DNA from: Rhodospirillales bacterium
Lineage (GTDB): Bacteria > Pseudomonadota > Alphaproteobacteria > SP197
Assembly (NCBI GenBank): GCA_014323865.1
Contig: JACONG010000001.1
Location: forward strand, 284-64,283
Direction: 5' to 3'
DNA length: 64,000 bases
This document shows positions 1 to 8,362 of this stretch, in pieces. The notes beneath the pieces were generated by a model that worked only from the letters and a program-made list of their open reading frames with translations, was not told the origin of the DNA and ran no database searches. The translations under genes and the position numbers were made by a program. How positions within the stretch are numbered: position 1 is the stretch's first letter; each line of letters begins with the position of its first letter.

Positions 1-268
1 CTTTCCCAGCGCTCCGGAGGGAAGACGGGTTGGAAAGAGCAGGGCCCAGAAAGACAGCATTACTTATCGAAGCAAGCTTGCTGGCTTGTTTGTTATATGT
101 GCTCGTCTGGATCGTTGCATTTCGAAAACCTGCATAGTGCGGCACTACAAGGGGTTCGGGTCCCTGCTGGCCTGAAGCTCCGGGGGCAACCCCTGCAATC
201 AGGAGCACAGCTGCAACAACGCTTGACAGTTTGTTCATCGTGGATCTGGTCATGGTGGACCTGGTCAT
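1..268 (-). CDS. secreted protein, 5' part only (runs off the window)
   Basis: An open minus-strand frame of at least 89 codons runs from an ATG at 268 to the left edge with no stop. The chosen start has AGAGGAAA about eight bases upstream. Further in-frame ATGs lie at 253 and 238, and the stretch MTRST is directly duplicated at the N-terminus. Residues from about 11 form a classical signal peptide: positively charged start, hydrophobic core [13 protein letters not shown], then ASG-QQ as a likely cleavage site. The mature part that is visible ([15 protein letters not shown] and onward) is not recognised. Export is a safe inference; function is unknown because most of the gene lies outside the window. 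Confidence 0.6.
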   Translation of the reverse strand, partial: MTRSTMTRSTMNKLSSVVAAVLLIAGVAPGASGQQGPEPLVVPHYAGFRNATIQTSTYNKQASKLASISNAVFLGPALSNPSSLRSAGK

Positions 269-442
269 GGCTGATTTCCTCTTTCTCGTGGTCGCGTTTG
301 TCGTGGTCGAGTGGTCGCACGCCTTGCATGCATCCCGAAGTCTAGAGCACATCAAGTCGGTGTCAAGCCCTTTTTTGCAGCGCCCGAAATCGTCCCGATG
401 TCCTCCGTCCCGATGTCCTCGCGTGCGATCCTGCCGCGGGAC

Positions 443-602
443 CGACAAATTGCAGTGTTGTTGTCCACAGCGTTGGGGTTAAGATGCCCCGCGCCGGCAG
501 GACGTTGGTTCCCATGGGCGGGGGCGGGGCCCGAGCAGGAACACGAGCAGGAAGGAGACGTGACAGGTGCAGTCGCCGGAAGCATGTCCAGCGTTGGTCC
601 TC
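443..602 (+). repeat. direct repeat copy A: orphan 5' region of the HNH endonuclease gene
   Basis: This 160-bp segment is near-identical to 6420-6591 in the same orientation. It contains the upstream region, the AAGGAG ribosome-binding site, the GTG start (567) and the first 12 codons of the HNH endonuclease gene, then diverges abruptly at 603. The only length difference is one fewer copy of a 12-bp unit (gagcaggaacac). Weaker similarity extends left to about 424. Codons after 603 do not continue any recognisable HNH protein, so this is a truncated copy. The rest of the gene-free stretch 269-777 shows nothing else that can be supported. Confidence 0.9.
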
Positions 603-777
603 GGAAATATTTCGGACACCGGACGGCGCCACAAGCTTTCTTCTCAGAGCTCGGCAGGATGTCAGATTATGCCCCGCATAAAACACGGAAGCGACGGACG
701 GTTCATGGAGCACCAATCCTCACGCACGAGCGGAAATGTTGGCCATCATCGGCATCCGCTGACAAGTCCGAAGCCGC

Positions 778-1605
778 TCAGTCGAGGCCCTCGTAGCGCT
801 TCTGCGCCTCCGCCAGCGCGGGCTTCAGGCCCTTCGCATTCGTCGTCTTCTGGAACTCCTCGTACTCGGGCACGGCGTTGAAGGTCAGCATTGACTGCAT
901 GTCCTGATACCAGTCTGTCGCCGACCTGATGCCCTGCAACTCGTAGATGCGATTGAGGTAGAGCTTGTGCGCGCGCTGCATGGCGCTCGGCATGCGGGCG
1001 ACCAGCCGCGCCTTCTTCAGTGTCGCGGCTTCGAGCTCGCCGGGTTGAACGACCTCGGTGACGAGCCCCATGGTCCTGGCCTCGGCCGCGGTCACCTCGC
1101 GACCGGTCAGCATCAGGTCCTTGGCGGTCTTCATGTCGACAAGCCATGGCATAACCATGCTCATGCCGGCGATGCCGTAGCGCATCTCGTTGTAGCCGAG
1201 CCGCGTGTCCGAGGTGACGATGGTGATGTCGCAGAACAGCGCGAGCTCAAAACCCTTGCCGATTGCGCAGTAGTGCACTGAGGCGATGACCGGCTTGGAG
1301 ACCCGCCAGGCCGCCATGAACTCATGCTGCTGGTCGTTATAGGCGTTGCGGTAGTCGTAGATCGTCTTGAAGTCGTCGCCGGCATCCTCCTTGAGGTCGT
1401 GGCCCGAGGAGAAACCCCTGCCCGATCCGCGGATCACGATGGCGTTCACCGCCTCGTCATGCTCGGCCCGCTCCAGTCCGTGACACAGCTCGCTCACCAG
1501 CTTCGCGTTGAAGGCGTTGAGACACTCGGGCCGGTTCAGCGTGAGCCAGCAGATCTTCTCGTCGTCGACCTCGTAGAGGAGGTGCTCGTAGGTGGTGTCG
1601 GTCAT
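778..1605 (-). CDS. enoyl-CoA hydratase/isomerase (crotonase) family protein
   Basis: The 275-residue protein has the crotonase fold signatures. The first oxyanion-hole segment GRGFSSGHDLKE lies near residues 62-73. The second, AIGKGFELALFCDITI, lies near residues 115-130 and is followed by LGYNEMRYGI. Length is normal for the family. Crotonases act on acyl-CoA thioesters (hydration, dehydration, isomerisation). It is the last gene of a minus-strand set with an ADP-forming acyl-CoA synthetase and a gamma-butyrobetaine-hydroxylase-like oxygenase, which suggests a carnitinyl- or betainyl-CoA-type substrate (compare CaiD). That assignment comes from context; the substrate cannot be read from sequence alone. 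Confidence 0.85.
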   Translation of the reverse strand: MTDTTYEHLLYEVDDEKICWLTLNRPECLNAFNAKLVSELCHGLERAEHDEAVNAIVIRGSGRGFSSGHDLKEDAGDDFKTIYDYRNAYNDQQHEFMAAWRVSKPVIASVHYCAIGKGFELALFCDITIVTSDTRLGYNEMRYGIAGMSMVMPWLVDMKTAKDLMLTGREVTAAEARTMGLVTEVVQPGELEAATLKKARLVARMPSAMQRAHKLYLNRIYELQGIRSATDWYQDMQSMLTFNAVPEYEEFQKTTNAKGLKPALAEAQKRYEGLD

Positions 1606-1616
1606 GAATGTCCCCG

Positions 1617-1952
1617 TCAGGAAATAACTCCGTTGCGGCGCTGCGCCGCAATCTCATCGGTGGTGAAGTCGAAATCGGCCAGGATGGCATAGGCTCGAGC
1701 GCCAGATGCAGCGGACGGGCGCTGGATCGCACCCGGCGTCTCCGAGAGCCGCGGTGCGATCCCGGCCTGTTCGATGCCGAAGTCGGTTCGGATCATGTTG
1801 CCGATCTCGCGGCGAAACGCCATGCGATCGTGGCGATGCCCGTTTCCCGTATCGCTGGCGACGAGTTCGAGCTGCAGGAAGGTGTTGAGGGAAAGCCGGA
1901 ACCAGACGTCACGCCATTCCGCCTCGACATCGGTGCGATCCGGCGCGCTCAT
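1617..1952 (-). CDS. small conserved-looking protein in the carnitine-type operon
   Basis: This is a 111-residue protein that I do not recognise. The start overlaps the stop of the upstream oxygenase gene (ATGA), and the stop lies 11 bases before the crotonase start, so it sits tightly in the operon. No signal peptide, membrane segment or metal motif is visible. The N-terminal half (EAEWRDVWFRLSLNTFLQLE) looks helical and amphipathic. Translational coupling is the main evidence that it is real. It might be an accessory subunit or a degraded gene. Confidence 0.55.
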   Translation of the reverse strand: MSAPDRTDVEAEWRDVWFRLSLNTFLQLELVASDTGNGHRHDRMAFRREIGNMIRTDFGIEQAGIAPRLSETPGAIQRPSAASGARAYAILADFDFTTDEIAAQRRNGVIS

Positions 1953-3124
1953 GCCGCGGCTCCACGCCTGAGGACACGGACGGCGGACTCGACTTCCTCG
2001 CGTTCGGAGTAGCAGACGATCATATGGCGTTGGCCGCTCGTGGTGACATAGGTGCCGCGCGCATGCAGGACACGGCGGTTGTCGATAAAGGCGGTCTCGC
2101 CGCGCCGGAGCCGATGGAACACCCGGTTCGCCGGATCGCGCGTGAGTGTGGCGTAGCGGCGGTAGGCGGCATAGAGCGGCTCGACGAGGTCAAACTCGGT
2201 CATCAGCGGTTCACGCAGCCAGTGCGTGTCGCGTACCTCGACCGGGCGGCCAACCTTGTCGAGGGTGATCAGCGGTGCATGGGAGACGTACTCGGTGTCG
2301 GGATGCCGGTTCGCCATCGTCCAGGGAATCGTGGTCAGCAGACGGAAGTCCTCGGGATGATCGCGCCGCAGGATCTCCGCGATGTGGAACCCGTCGGTCC
2401 ACGAGCTCTCACCGCCGTCGACCGTGTTCTCGACGCAATGGAAGATCTGGATGCCGGGCATGTGTTCGCGCGTCGGCCCGTCGACATGCGGCGTGATGAC
2501 GATGCCCTTGTTGGCGATGTATTCGCCGTCCGGCTCATAGACGACGCTGGCGTACTTGCCCCAGTTCATGTCCCGCACGATCAACAGCGCCTCGACCCAG
2601 CGGGCAAAGGCATCCGGGTCGGCGGGCGTGTCGGTGACGACCGTCAGGCCGAGCCGCTGCAGTGCCTCGAACCAGCGCAGCCGCGTGGCCGGATCGTCGC
2701 TGATCGCGTTGCCGTCGAACAGGGGAAGTGAGGCCTGCAGGTTCGCACCCCATGTCGTGCATCCGGATTGTGCGGTGTCCGACTCTCGCCTGTCGTAGCA
2801 ATGCGCCCGCAGCCAGCCGGGATGATACGCACAGGGCCCGGTGCCGTCTGACCAGTCGACCATCAGTGTTCCGTCGTCACCCGCCGACACCGCGCCGGGA
2901 ACGATGTCCTGACCGAAGTCCAGGATGTCGAACACACGCTCACGCGAATGCGCATCGAGATAGGCCGGGCCCGCCGCGTTGTCGCGCAGCCAGACCGCGT
3001 GAAACCGCGCCGTGGTCCCGTCGGCCCAATGCACAACGACCATGCGGTCCTGCGCGACGGCCAAGACAATGCCTGGCTCCATCGGATAGGTCCGGAAATC
3101 GGGGGTCGCCACGACAACGGTCAT
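1949..3124 (-). CDS. gamma-butyrobetaine dioxygenase-like Fe(II)/2-oxoglutarate oxygenase (TauD/TfdA family)
   Basis: The 391-residue protein starts at ATG 3124, which overlaps the stop of the upstream synthetase gene and has GGAG six bases before it. The N-terminal ~100 residues match the small DUF971-like domain of gamma-butyrobetaine hydroxylases, but the cysteines that bind zinc in the eukaryotic enzyme are not evident. The catalytic TauD domain follows with HVD (His213, Asp215) and a distal His near 354 in NRRVLHARGTY, giving the HxD...H iron triad. Members hydroxylate gamma-butyrobetaine or trimethyllysine with O2 and 2-oxoglutarate. The neighbouring CoA ligase, crotonase and CdhR-like regulator support a quaternary-amine role. 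The exact substrate is inferred. Confidence 0.85.
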   Translation of the reverse strand: MTVVVATPDFRTYPMEPGIVLAVAQDRMVVVHWADGTTARFHAVWLRDNAAGPAYLDAHSRERVFDILDFGQDIVPGAVSAGDDGTLMVDWSDGTGPCAYHPGWLRAHCYDRRESDTAQSGCTTWGANLQASLPLFDGNAISDDPATRLRWFEALQRLGLTVVTDTPADPDAFARWVEALLIVRDMNWGKYASVVYEPDGEYIANKGIVITPHVDGPTREHMPGIQIFHCVENTVDGGESSWTDGFHIAEILRRDHPEDFRLLTTIPWTMANRHPDTEYVSHAPLITLDKVGRPVEVRDTHWLREPLMTEFDLVEPLYAAYRRYATLTRDPANRVFHRLRRGETAFIDNRRVLHARGTYVTTSGQRHMIVCYSEREEVESAVRVLRRGAAA

Positions 3125-5271
3125 GATGCGCTCCTCATCGGGGTCCCGGTCTGCCGCAGGACCATGTCGACGGCAACCGCGCCCTGGTCCCGCGGACGGA
3201 TCAGCAGCGGGTTGACTTCCAGTTCGACGAGATCGGGACCGATCTCGCAGGCGACCGCGGCAATCGCGGCAATGGCGCCGAGCACAGCCTGACGGTCGCC
3301 TGCGACGGCACTGCGGAAGCCCCGGCACAGGGACGCTGCGGCGAGGCCATCGAACGCCCGTTCCAGACCGGCGGGATCGGCCGGCAACAGCACGACCGAA
3401 CGGTCGGCGATCAACTCGGTCATGGTACCGCCGGTCGCAAGCGTCATGGCGAGACCGACATGCTCAATCCGTGTCACGCCGACCAGGAGTTCGGCCACGG
3501 CATCACTGACGAAGCTCTCGACGAGAAAACGGTCGGTCGCGATCCCGGGATCATGCGCCCGCACCGATGCGGCAATGGCATCCATCGCCGCGGCCACGCC
3601 CGCACCATCGGGTATATCGACCACGACGGCGCCGAGGTCGGACTTGTGGAGCACGGCATCGTTCGCGAGTTTCACCACATAGGGCCCGTCGAACGGGATG
3701 GCCGGCGCGCTCGCGTCGCGGCGCTCCACGACAATGCTCTCGGGAATCCGCAGTCCCGACGCGGCAGCCCGTTGTTTGGCCTCGTGTTCACCGAGTGTCA
3801 TCACCGGGCCCGCGCTCGGCGGGGCAGAGGCGAGCAGGATGTGCTCGTCCGAGCGCTCAAGGCACGCGCGTCGCAGCGCGCCGTAGCGGACGGCATTGGC
3901 GACCGCCTGCATGCCCTCACGCAGGCCCTGGAGCGGCGCGATGCCGAGTTCGACATGGAGGCGCTTGGCGTCCTCGGGAAAGCTCTCCGGGAAGATGGTG
4001 ACCGTTGCGCCCTTCACGCCGGTCTCCGCGACGACGTCGGCGAAGCCCAGGAATTCCTGCCGCCAGGCCTCGATCTCCCAGATACCCGGACGCGGATAGT
4101 TGCAGACGTTCAGTGCCACATCGTAGCCGTCGGCCAGAAGCGGACGGTAGCAGTCGGCCTGCTCGGTGCGCTGGCCCCAATACACGGTCGTGAGATCGAG
4201 CGGGTTCCCGGGCGTCGCGATGTCGGGGAGAAGCTGGCCGAGCGCATCAGTGGCCGTCTCGCTTGGCAGAGCGACGTCGAGACCGCAGCGCTCGGCTTCG
4301 TCGCCGGCAAGCGACGAGTGCATGCCCGAGGCCGTGACGATCGCCGTGCGCTTGCCGGATGGGATGCCCGCGACCGTGAGCATCTTGAGCGTCTCGGTCA
4401 TCTCCGGCAGGTCGCCCACGCGCAGGATGCCGAGGCGATCGAAGAGGGCATCGTTGACGGCTTCGGGGCTGGTGAGCGAGGCGGTGTGCGAGAACATGGC
4501 CCGCGCGCCGGCATCGCTGGCGCCGGCCTTCATCAGAACGATCGGCACGCCCTGTCGGAGCGCGCGATGGGCCACGGCGCAGAGCTGCGGCACGTCCGGC
4601 AGGCCTTCGACGTAGACAGCCAGGGCCCGGACCCGCGCGTCGTCGAGCACGATGTCCATGCACTCGGGGATCGTGACATCCATCTGGTTGCCGAGGCCGA
4701 TCATGTGGGTCAGCGGCACGTCGCGCATTGATGACAGCAAATCGAGCATCACGCCGCCGCCTTGGGTGACGAGCGCGGTTCCGACGCCGGGATCCTGGAG
4801 ACCGAAACGCTCCATCATGACGGCGGCACGGACCTGAAAGTTCACAAAGCCCGGGCAGTTGGGGCCAAACACCGGCATCTCGCCAGCCGCTTCGGCCAGC
4901 CGGTCCTGAAGCAACGCACCGTCCTTGCCGATCTCGGCGAACCCGGCGGCGTTGCAGACAACCGCTGCGGCACCGAGCGCTCGCAACTCCGGGACGATCT
5001 CCAGCGTCCGTTCCCGGTTGACGCAGACAAAGGCCACGTCGGGTACGAACGGCAGGGCGTCGAGCGACGGAACGCACGGCAGACCGCCGATGCGATCGCG
5101 CCTCGGGTTCACGACCGCAACGTCGCCCTCGAAACCAAGCTGATGAAGATAGGCGATACCTGCCTCCACCCAGCCGCCGCCGACAAATGCGATGCGCTCG
5201 GGTGCCAGCGCCCGCTTCAAGCGCACGCGGCGCGAGGGTGCGATTCCGAGATCGTTCATCAGGTCCTGCAT
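3121..5271 (-). CDS. acyl-CoA synthetase (ADP-forming), fused alpha-beta type
   Basis: The protein is about 716 residues from the chosen ATG at 5271 (MQDLMNDLG); a longer in-frame start at 5364 would run into the divergent regulator. Domain order is CoA-binding Rossmann domain (VAVVNPRRDRIGGLPCVPSL), succinyl-CoA-ligase-like domains with the phosphohistidine segment MFSHTASLTS, and a C-terminal ATP-grasp domain (YVVKLANDAVLHKSDLGA). Such enzymes form an acyl-CoA from acid, CoA and ATP with a phosphohistidine intermediate. It is first in the operon with the oxygenase and crotonase, so it probably activates a carnitine- or butyrobetaine-derived acid. Using an ADP-forming enzyme rather than a CaiC-type AMP-forming ligase is notable. 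Confidence 0.87.
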   Translation of the reverse strand: MQDLMNDLGIAPSRRVRLKRALAPERIAFVGGGWVEAGIAYLHQLGFEGDVAVVNPRRDRIGGLPCVPSLDALPFVPDVAFVCVNRERTLEIVPELRALGAAAVVCNAAGFAEIGKDGALLQDRLAEAAGEMPVFGPNCPGFVNFQVRAAVMMERFGLQDPGVGTALVTQGGGVMLDLLSSMRDVPLTHMIGLGNQMDVTIPECMDIVLDDARVRALAVYVEGLPDVPQLCAVAHRALRQGVPIVLMKAGASDAGARAMFSHTASLTSPEAVNDALFDRLGILRVGDLPEMTETLKMLTVAGIPSGKRTAIVTASGMHSSLAGDEAERCGLDVALPSETATDALGQLLPDIATPGNPLDLTTVYWGQRTEQADCYRPLLADGYDVALNVCNYPRPGIWEIEAWRQEFLGFADVVAETGVKGATVTIFPESFPEDAKRLHVELGIAPLQGLREGMQAVANAVRYGALRRACLERSDEHILLASAPPSAGPVMTLGEHEAKQRAAASGLRIPESIVVERRDASAPAIPFDGPYVVKLANDAVLHKSDLGAVVVDIPDGAGVAAAMDAIAASVRAHDPGIATDRFLVESFVSDAVAELLVGVTRIEHVGLAMTLATGGTMTELIADRSVVLLPADPAGLERAFDGLAAASLCRGFRSAVAGDRQAVLGAIAAIAAVACEIGPDLVELEVNPLLIRPRDQGAVAVDMVLRQTGTPMRSAS

Positions 5272-5369
5272 CGGTCTTCTCGGTGTGACGTCGCTGTCCA
5301 ACGTGTCGAGCAACGCGCTGACAGGCCATGCCGAGAATGCTACAAACCAGGCAGATTCGGACAAACACG
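5272..5369. promoter_or_regulatory. divergent promoter region between acyl-CoA synthetase and AraC regulator
   Basis: These 98 bases separate two divergently transcribed starts, the usual place for binding sites of an AraC-type regulator. No confident -35/-10 pair or exact inverted repeat was identified by eye. The call rests on layout. Confidence 0.4.
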
Positions 5370-6389
5370 ATGACGCAGCCCGTCCGCGCCCAGTACCAAC
5401 CCGTCAATCTTGTGGTGCTTGTCGTGACGCAGTTTCCGTCCATGGCCGCATCCACGCTGACGACCATCTTCCGTGTCGCCAACCGGGAACTCGGACAGAC
5501 ACTCTACCGCTGGCAGATGGCCTCAGCCCATGGCGGCATCGTCGAGGCGAACGATGGCAGCCGGGTCGTGACCGAGGCCTGCGCCTCGCTTCGCGAAACC
5601 GCCAACATCGTCTTCGTTCTCGCCTCCTACACGCCCCTCCCCAGGATCGAGGCGCCACTTCGGTCCTGGCTTCGCGCGCAGCGGCGCCAGGGTGCACGAC
5701 TGGTCGGCGTCGAGAGCGGCACGCGGATTCTCGCGCAACTGGGTCAGCTCGGCGATCACGCCGTCGCACTCCATCCCGAAGACGAGGCGTCGTTTCGCGA
5801 GGCCTGGCCCGACCAGCCGATCCATCGCGGCCTCTTCAACATCGATCGCGGCGTGGCGTCGGTCGCCGGGGTCAGTGCAACGACCGACCTCGCGCTGGCA
5901 CTGATCGAGCACGATGTCGGCACACTGCTCGCCGACCAGGTGGCGCGTGTCTGTCTGCACGCGCGACGGGACGCCCTGGGCCGGGTGGTCGAACCTGCGC
6001 CCGAACATGGACGGACAACCGTTCTGGAGCGCTGCCGCGCCCTGATGCAGAACAATCTTCAGGAGCCGCTGCGCCTGACCGAGCTCTGCCGAAAGCTTGA
6101 GATCGATGAACGCCGGCTCCGCCGCCTGTTCCGGAAGGCGCTCGGCGTCTCGCCGATGCGCTACTATCAGGCGCTGCGCCTGACCGAGGCGCGCTACATG
6201 CTTGTCGGCACCGACATGGCCGTGACCGACGTGGCTCTCGCTTGCGGTTTCGACGACCCGTCGTCCTTTGCACGGGCCTTCCGCGGTCACTTCGGCTTCG
6301 CGCCCTCGACCCAGCGCGAACCCTATGTCGGCCTCTTGCCATCGCCGTTCTGGCCGGAGGAACGGGACGGCGGTCCAGACCGTGACTGA
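5370..6389 (+). CDS. GlxA/CdhR-type AraC family transcriptional regulator
   Basis: The 339-residue protein starts at ATG 5370 (MTQPVRAQYQPVNLVV). Residues about 10-190 form a DJ-1/PfpI (class I amidotransferase-like) domain with FRVANRELGQTLYRW and VGVESGTRILAQLGQL. Residues about 230-330 form a double helix-turn-helix AraC domain, including LRLTELCRKLEIDERRLRRL and ALACGFDDPSSFARAFRGHF. This architecture is that of CdhR/GbdR, which activate carnitine and glycine-betaine catabolism. It is divergent from the oxygenase operon, which it most likely controls. The ligand is inferred from context. Confidence 0.88.
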   Translation: MTQPVRAQYQPVNLVVLVVTQFPSMAASTLTTIFRVANRELGQTLYRWQMASAHGGIVEANDGSRVVTEACASLRETANIVFVLASYTPLPRIEAPLRSWLRAQRRQGARLVGVESGTRILAQLGQLGDHAVALHPEDEASFREAWPDQPIHRGLFNIDRGVASVAGVSATTDLALALIEHDVGTLLADQVARVCLHARRDALGRVVEPAPEHGRTTVLERCRALMQNNLQEPLRLTELCRKLEIDERRLRRLFRKALGVSPMRYYQALRLTEARYMLVGTDMAVTDVALACGFDDPSSFARAFRGHFGFAPSTQREPYVGLLPSPFWPEERDGGPDRD

Positions 6390-6419
6390 CACCATATCTT
6401 GCGGTTCCTGTCACGGGAT

Positions 6420-6591
6420 CGACAAATTGCAGTGTTGTTGTCCACAGCGTTGGGGTTAAGATGCCCCGCGCCGGCAGGACGTTGGTTCCCATGGGCGGGG
6501 GCGGGGCCCGAGCAGGAACACGAGCAGGAACACGAGCAGGAAGGAGACGTGACAGGTGCAGTCGCCGGAAGCATGTCCAGCGTTGGTCCTC
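6420..6591 (+). repeat. direct repeat copy B: upstream region and first codons of the HNH gene
   Basis: This is the partner of 443-602 (172 bp versus 160 bp; the difference is one extra 12-bp gagcaggaacac unit). It begins 30 bases after the AraC stop and continues into the intact HNH endonuclease gene. The two copies bracket the whole 5.8-kb catabolic cluster in direct orientation. Confidence 0.9.
6435..6462 (+). promoter_or_regulatory. candidate sigma-70 promoter of the HNH gene
   Basis: TTGTTG and TAAGAT are separated by 16 bases about 95 bases before the GTG start. The same pair is present in repeat copy A. The match is moderate and untested. Confidence 0.3.
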
Positions 6592-7116
6592 AACGCCGAC
6601 TTCCGTCCGTTGAGCTATTTTCCGCTGTCGCTGTGGTCCTGGCAGGACGCCGTGAAGGCCGTCTTCATGGAAAGGGTCCAGACCCTTTCCGAATACGACC
6701 GGGTCGTCCGCTCGCCCAGGCTGGAGATACAGCTGCCGAGCGTCATCGCACTCCGTGAGTTCGTTCCGCTCAACAAGCGGCCCGCTTTCACGCGCTTCAA
6801 CGTCTTCCTGCGCGACCGGTTCTCCTGCCAGTACTGCGGCAGCCGGTTCGAGACACGCGAACTGACCTTCGACCATGTCATGCCACGCAGCCGCGGCGGG
6901 CGGACAAGCTGGGAAAACGTCGTCACCGCCTGCAGCACCTGCAACATGCGCAAGGCCAACCGAACGCCACGCGAGGCCGGCATGCCGCCTCTCGCCGTGC
7001 CGGCCTCTCCCACCACGTACCAGTTGCGCGAAAACGGGCGGGCCTTCCCGCCCAGTTTCCTTCATGAGGACTGGCGCGATTACCTCTACTGGGACAGCGA
7101 ACTCGAGAGCGACTAG
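6556..7116 (+). CDS. HNH endonuclease family protein
   Basis: The 186-residue protein starts with GTG at 6556, preceded by AAGGAG ten bases upstream. The HNH domain lies at about residues 90-145: CQYCGSRF supplies the first zinc CxxC, LTFDHVMPRSRGG the catalytic His segment, ENVVTACSTCNMRK the Asn and the second CxxC. Stand-alone proteins of this type are widespread in Alphaproteobacteria and have no settled role; nuclease activity is plausible from intact residues. The first 12 codons and the promoter region are duplicated at 443-602, which suggests rearrangement at this locus. Confidence 0.88.
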   Translation: MQSPEACPALVLNADFRPLSYFPLSLWSWQDAVKAVFMERVQTLSEYDRVVRSPRLEIQLPSVIALREFVPLNKRPAFTRFNVFLRDRFSCQYCGSRFETRELTFDHVMPRSRGGRTSWENVVTACSTCNMRKANRTPREAGMPPLAVPASPTTYQLRENGRAFPPSFLHEDWRDYLYWDSELESD

Positions 7117-7262
7117 AGTTGGAACCGCTCCAGCTCCGACAATCCGTCATCGAAGTGTGGATATTGGCCCGCGTCCTGCCCATGAGGCTGCAACGCCTGG
7201 ACCGACCATGCCCCGGCTTTCGACCTGCTGGCGAACAACGTCATATTGCCGGGTGTCCGACA

Positions 7263-7823
7263 TCACACGCGGGTCGACAGCCAGATGGCGACGCGGGTAC
7301 CGGCCTTCACGGCACCGGTCAGCACGGCATGTAGAGGCGCGTCGGCAGCGCCGTGCTCGAGCGCCGTATCACGATGATGCTGCTCGTCGGCCCGGAACGC
7401 CTCGACGGTCGCCCGGAGGTCGGCCTCGTCGTCACCGAGACGCCTGGCCTGTTCGGCATAGTGCTCATCGATCACGCTTTCGACCGCTTCGGTGCAGGCC
7501 ATGGCCGCCTTTTCACCGAGAAGGGCGGATCCAACGCCCAGGGCATACCCGGCGACATGCCAGATCGGTGAGAGCGCGGTCGGCCGGACCCGGCGCTCGG
7601 CGATCAGGTCGTCGAACCGATCCAGGTGGCGCTGTTCCTGATCTGCCATCCCGAGGATGACCTGACCGGCCTTTGTGCCGCCCAGAACGGCAAGCTGACC
7701 GTCGTAGATGCGCCTGGCACCGTACTCGCCGGCGTGGTCGACGCGGATCATCGATTCCACGAGGTCCCCGCGGCTGCGGTCGCCCGGCAGCAGGTCCTCG
7801 CCTGTGATGCGTGTTCGGCTCAT
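7263..7823 (-). CDS. coq7: demethoxyubiquinone hydroxylase, Coq7 family
   Basis: The 186-residue protein has the Coq7 di-iron ligand pattern: EYGARRIY, DQEQRHLDRF (ExxH), CTEAVESVIDEHY and DEQHHRDTALEHG (ExxH). Coq7 hydroxylates 5-demethoxyubiquinone in ubiquinone synthesis. The start at 7823 overlaps the stop of dsbB (ATGA), so the two are translationally coupled. The protein is membrane-associated in the family, and a C-terminal hydrophobic stretch is seen. The order yqaA-dsbB-coq7 is common in Rhodospirillales. Confidence 0.95.
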   Translation of the reverse strand: MSRTRITGEDLLPGDRSRGDLVESMIRVDHAGEYGARRIYDGQLAVLGGTKAGQVILGMADQEQRHLDRFDDLIAERRVRPTALSPIWHVAGYALGVGSALLGEKAAMACTEAVESVIDEHYAEQARRLGDDEADLRATVEAFRADEQHHRDTALEHGAADAPLHAVLTGAVKAGTRVAIWLSTRV

Positions 7824-8332
7824 GCCCGGCTCAACCCCGTCTTCCGCAGACTCCAGGCCGCCACCCCCGCGAGCAGGCTCGAGATCATCATGTTGTAGCC
7901 CGCCATCGAGATCCCCGCGAGTGACCAGGGCACCTCGTCGCAGCGCAGGATTGCCGTCTCCCACAGGGCCGCCTTCAGCTCCTCGACCGTCTGGCCGACG
8001 ACATCGCCGGCACCGCAGAACGAACTCTCGATCCAGCCCTGCTCGACCGCCACGTGGTAGCCCGCAATGCCCATGCTGGCGACGAAACAAAGCGTCAGAA
8101 GGGCCAGCAGCGGAGGGGCCACACTGCCGCGCCCGGCGAAGGCCGTCGCCAGTCCGACGACAAGACAAGCCGCGTGAGCCCAGCGTTGCGAGATGCACAG
8201 AGGACAGGGCTGCAAGCCCTCGACGTACTGGAAATAGAACGCGCCGGCCAGCATCAGCCCGCTGGCGAGTGCCAGAAGCCCCCCCAGGGCGCGGGGGCCG
8301 TCGGTGATCAGGGGCTTTGCCTCGTCAGCCAT
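7820..8332 (-). CDS. dsbB: disulfide bond formation protein B (DsbB family)
   Basis: The 170-residue protein has four predicted membrane helices. The first periplasmic cysteine pair is in LQPCPLCISQRWAH (CxxC); the second pair is in SSFCGAGDV and ILRCDEVPWSL. DsbB re-oxidises DsbA and passes electrons to quinone, which fits its coupling to the ubiquinone gene coq7. Length is typical. Confidence 0.93.
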   Translation of the reverse strand: MADEAKPLITDGPRALGGLLALASGLMLAGAFYFQYVEGLQPCPLCISQRWAHAACLVVGLATAFAGRGSVAPPLLALLTLCFVASMGIAGYHVAVEQGWIESSFCGAGDVVGQTVEELKAALWETAILRCDEVPWSLAGISMAGYNMMISSLLAGVAAWSLRKTGLSRA

Positions 8333-8362
8333 GGGACATCATGTCGTCGCGCCGGGACATCG

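Noticed and set aside
567-881. A second HNH gene starting at GTG 567
   Set aside because: Only 12 codons match the HNH gene; the remainder is unrelated and overlaps the crotonase gene antisense.
7117-7262. A 43-codon minus-strand frame between coq7 and the HNH gene
   Set aside because: No ribosome-binding site, no recognisable composition or motif; it runs into the end of the HNH gene.
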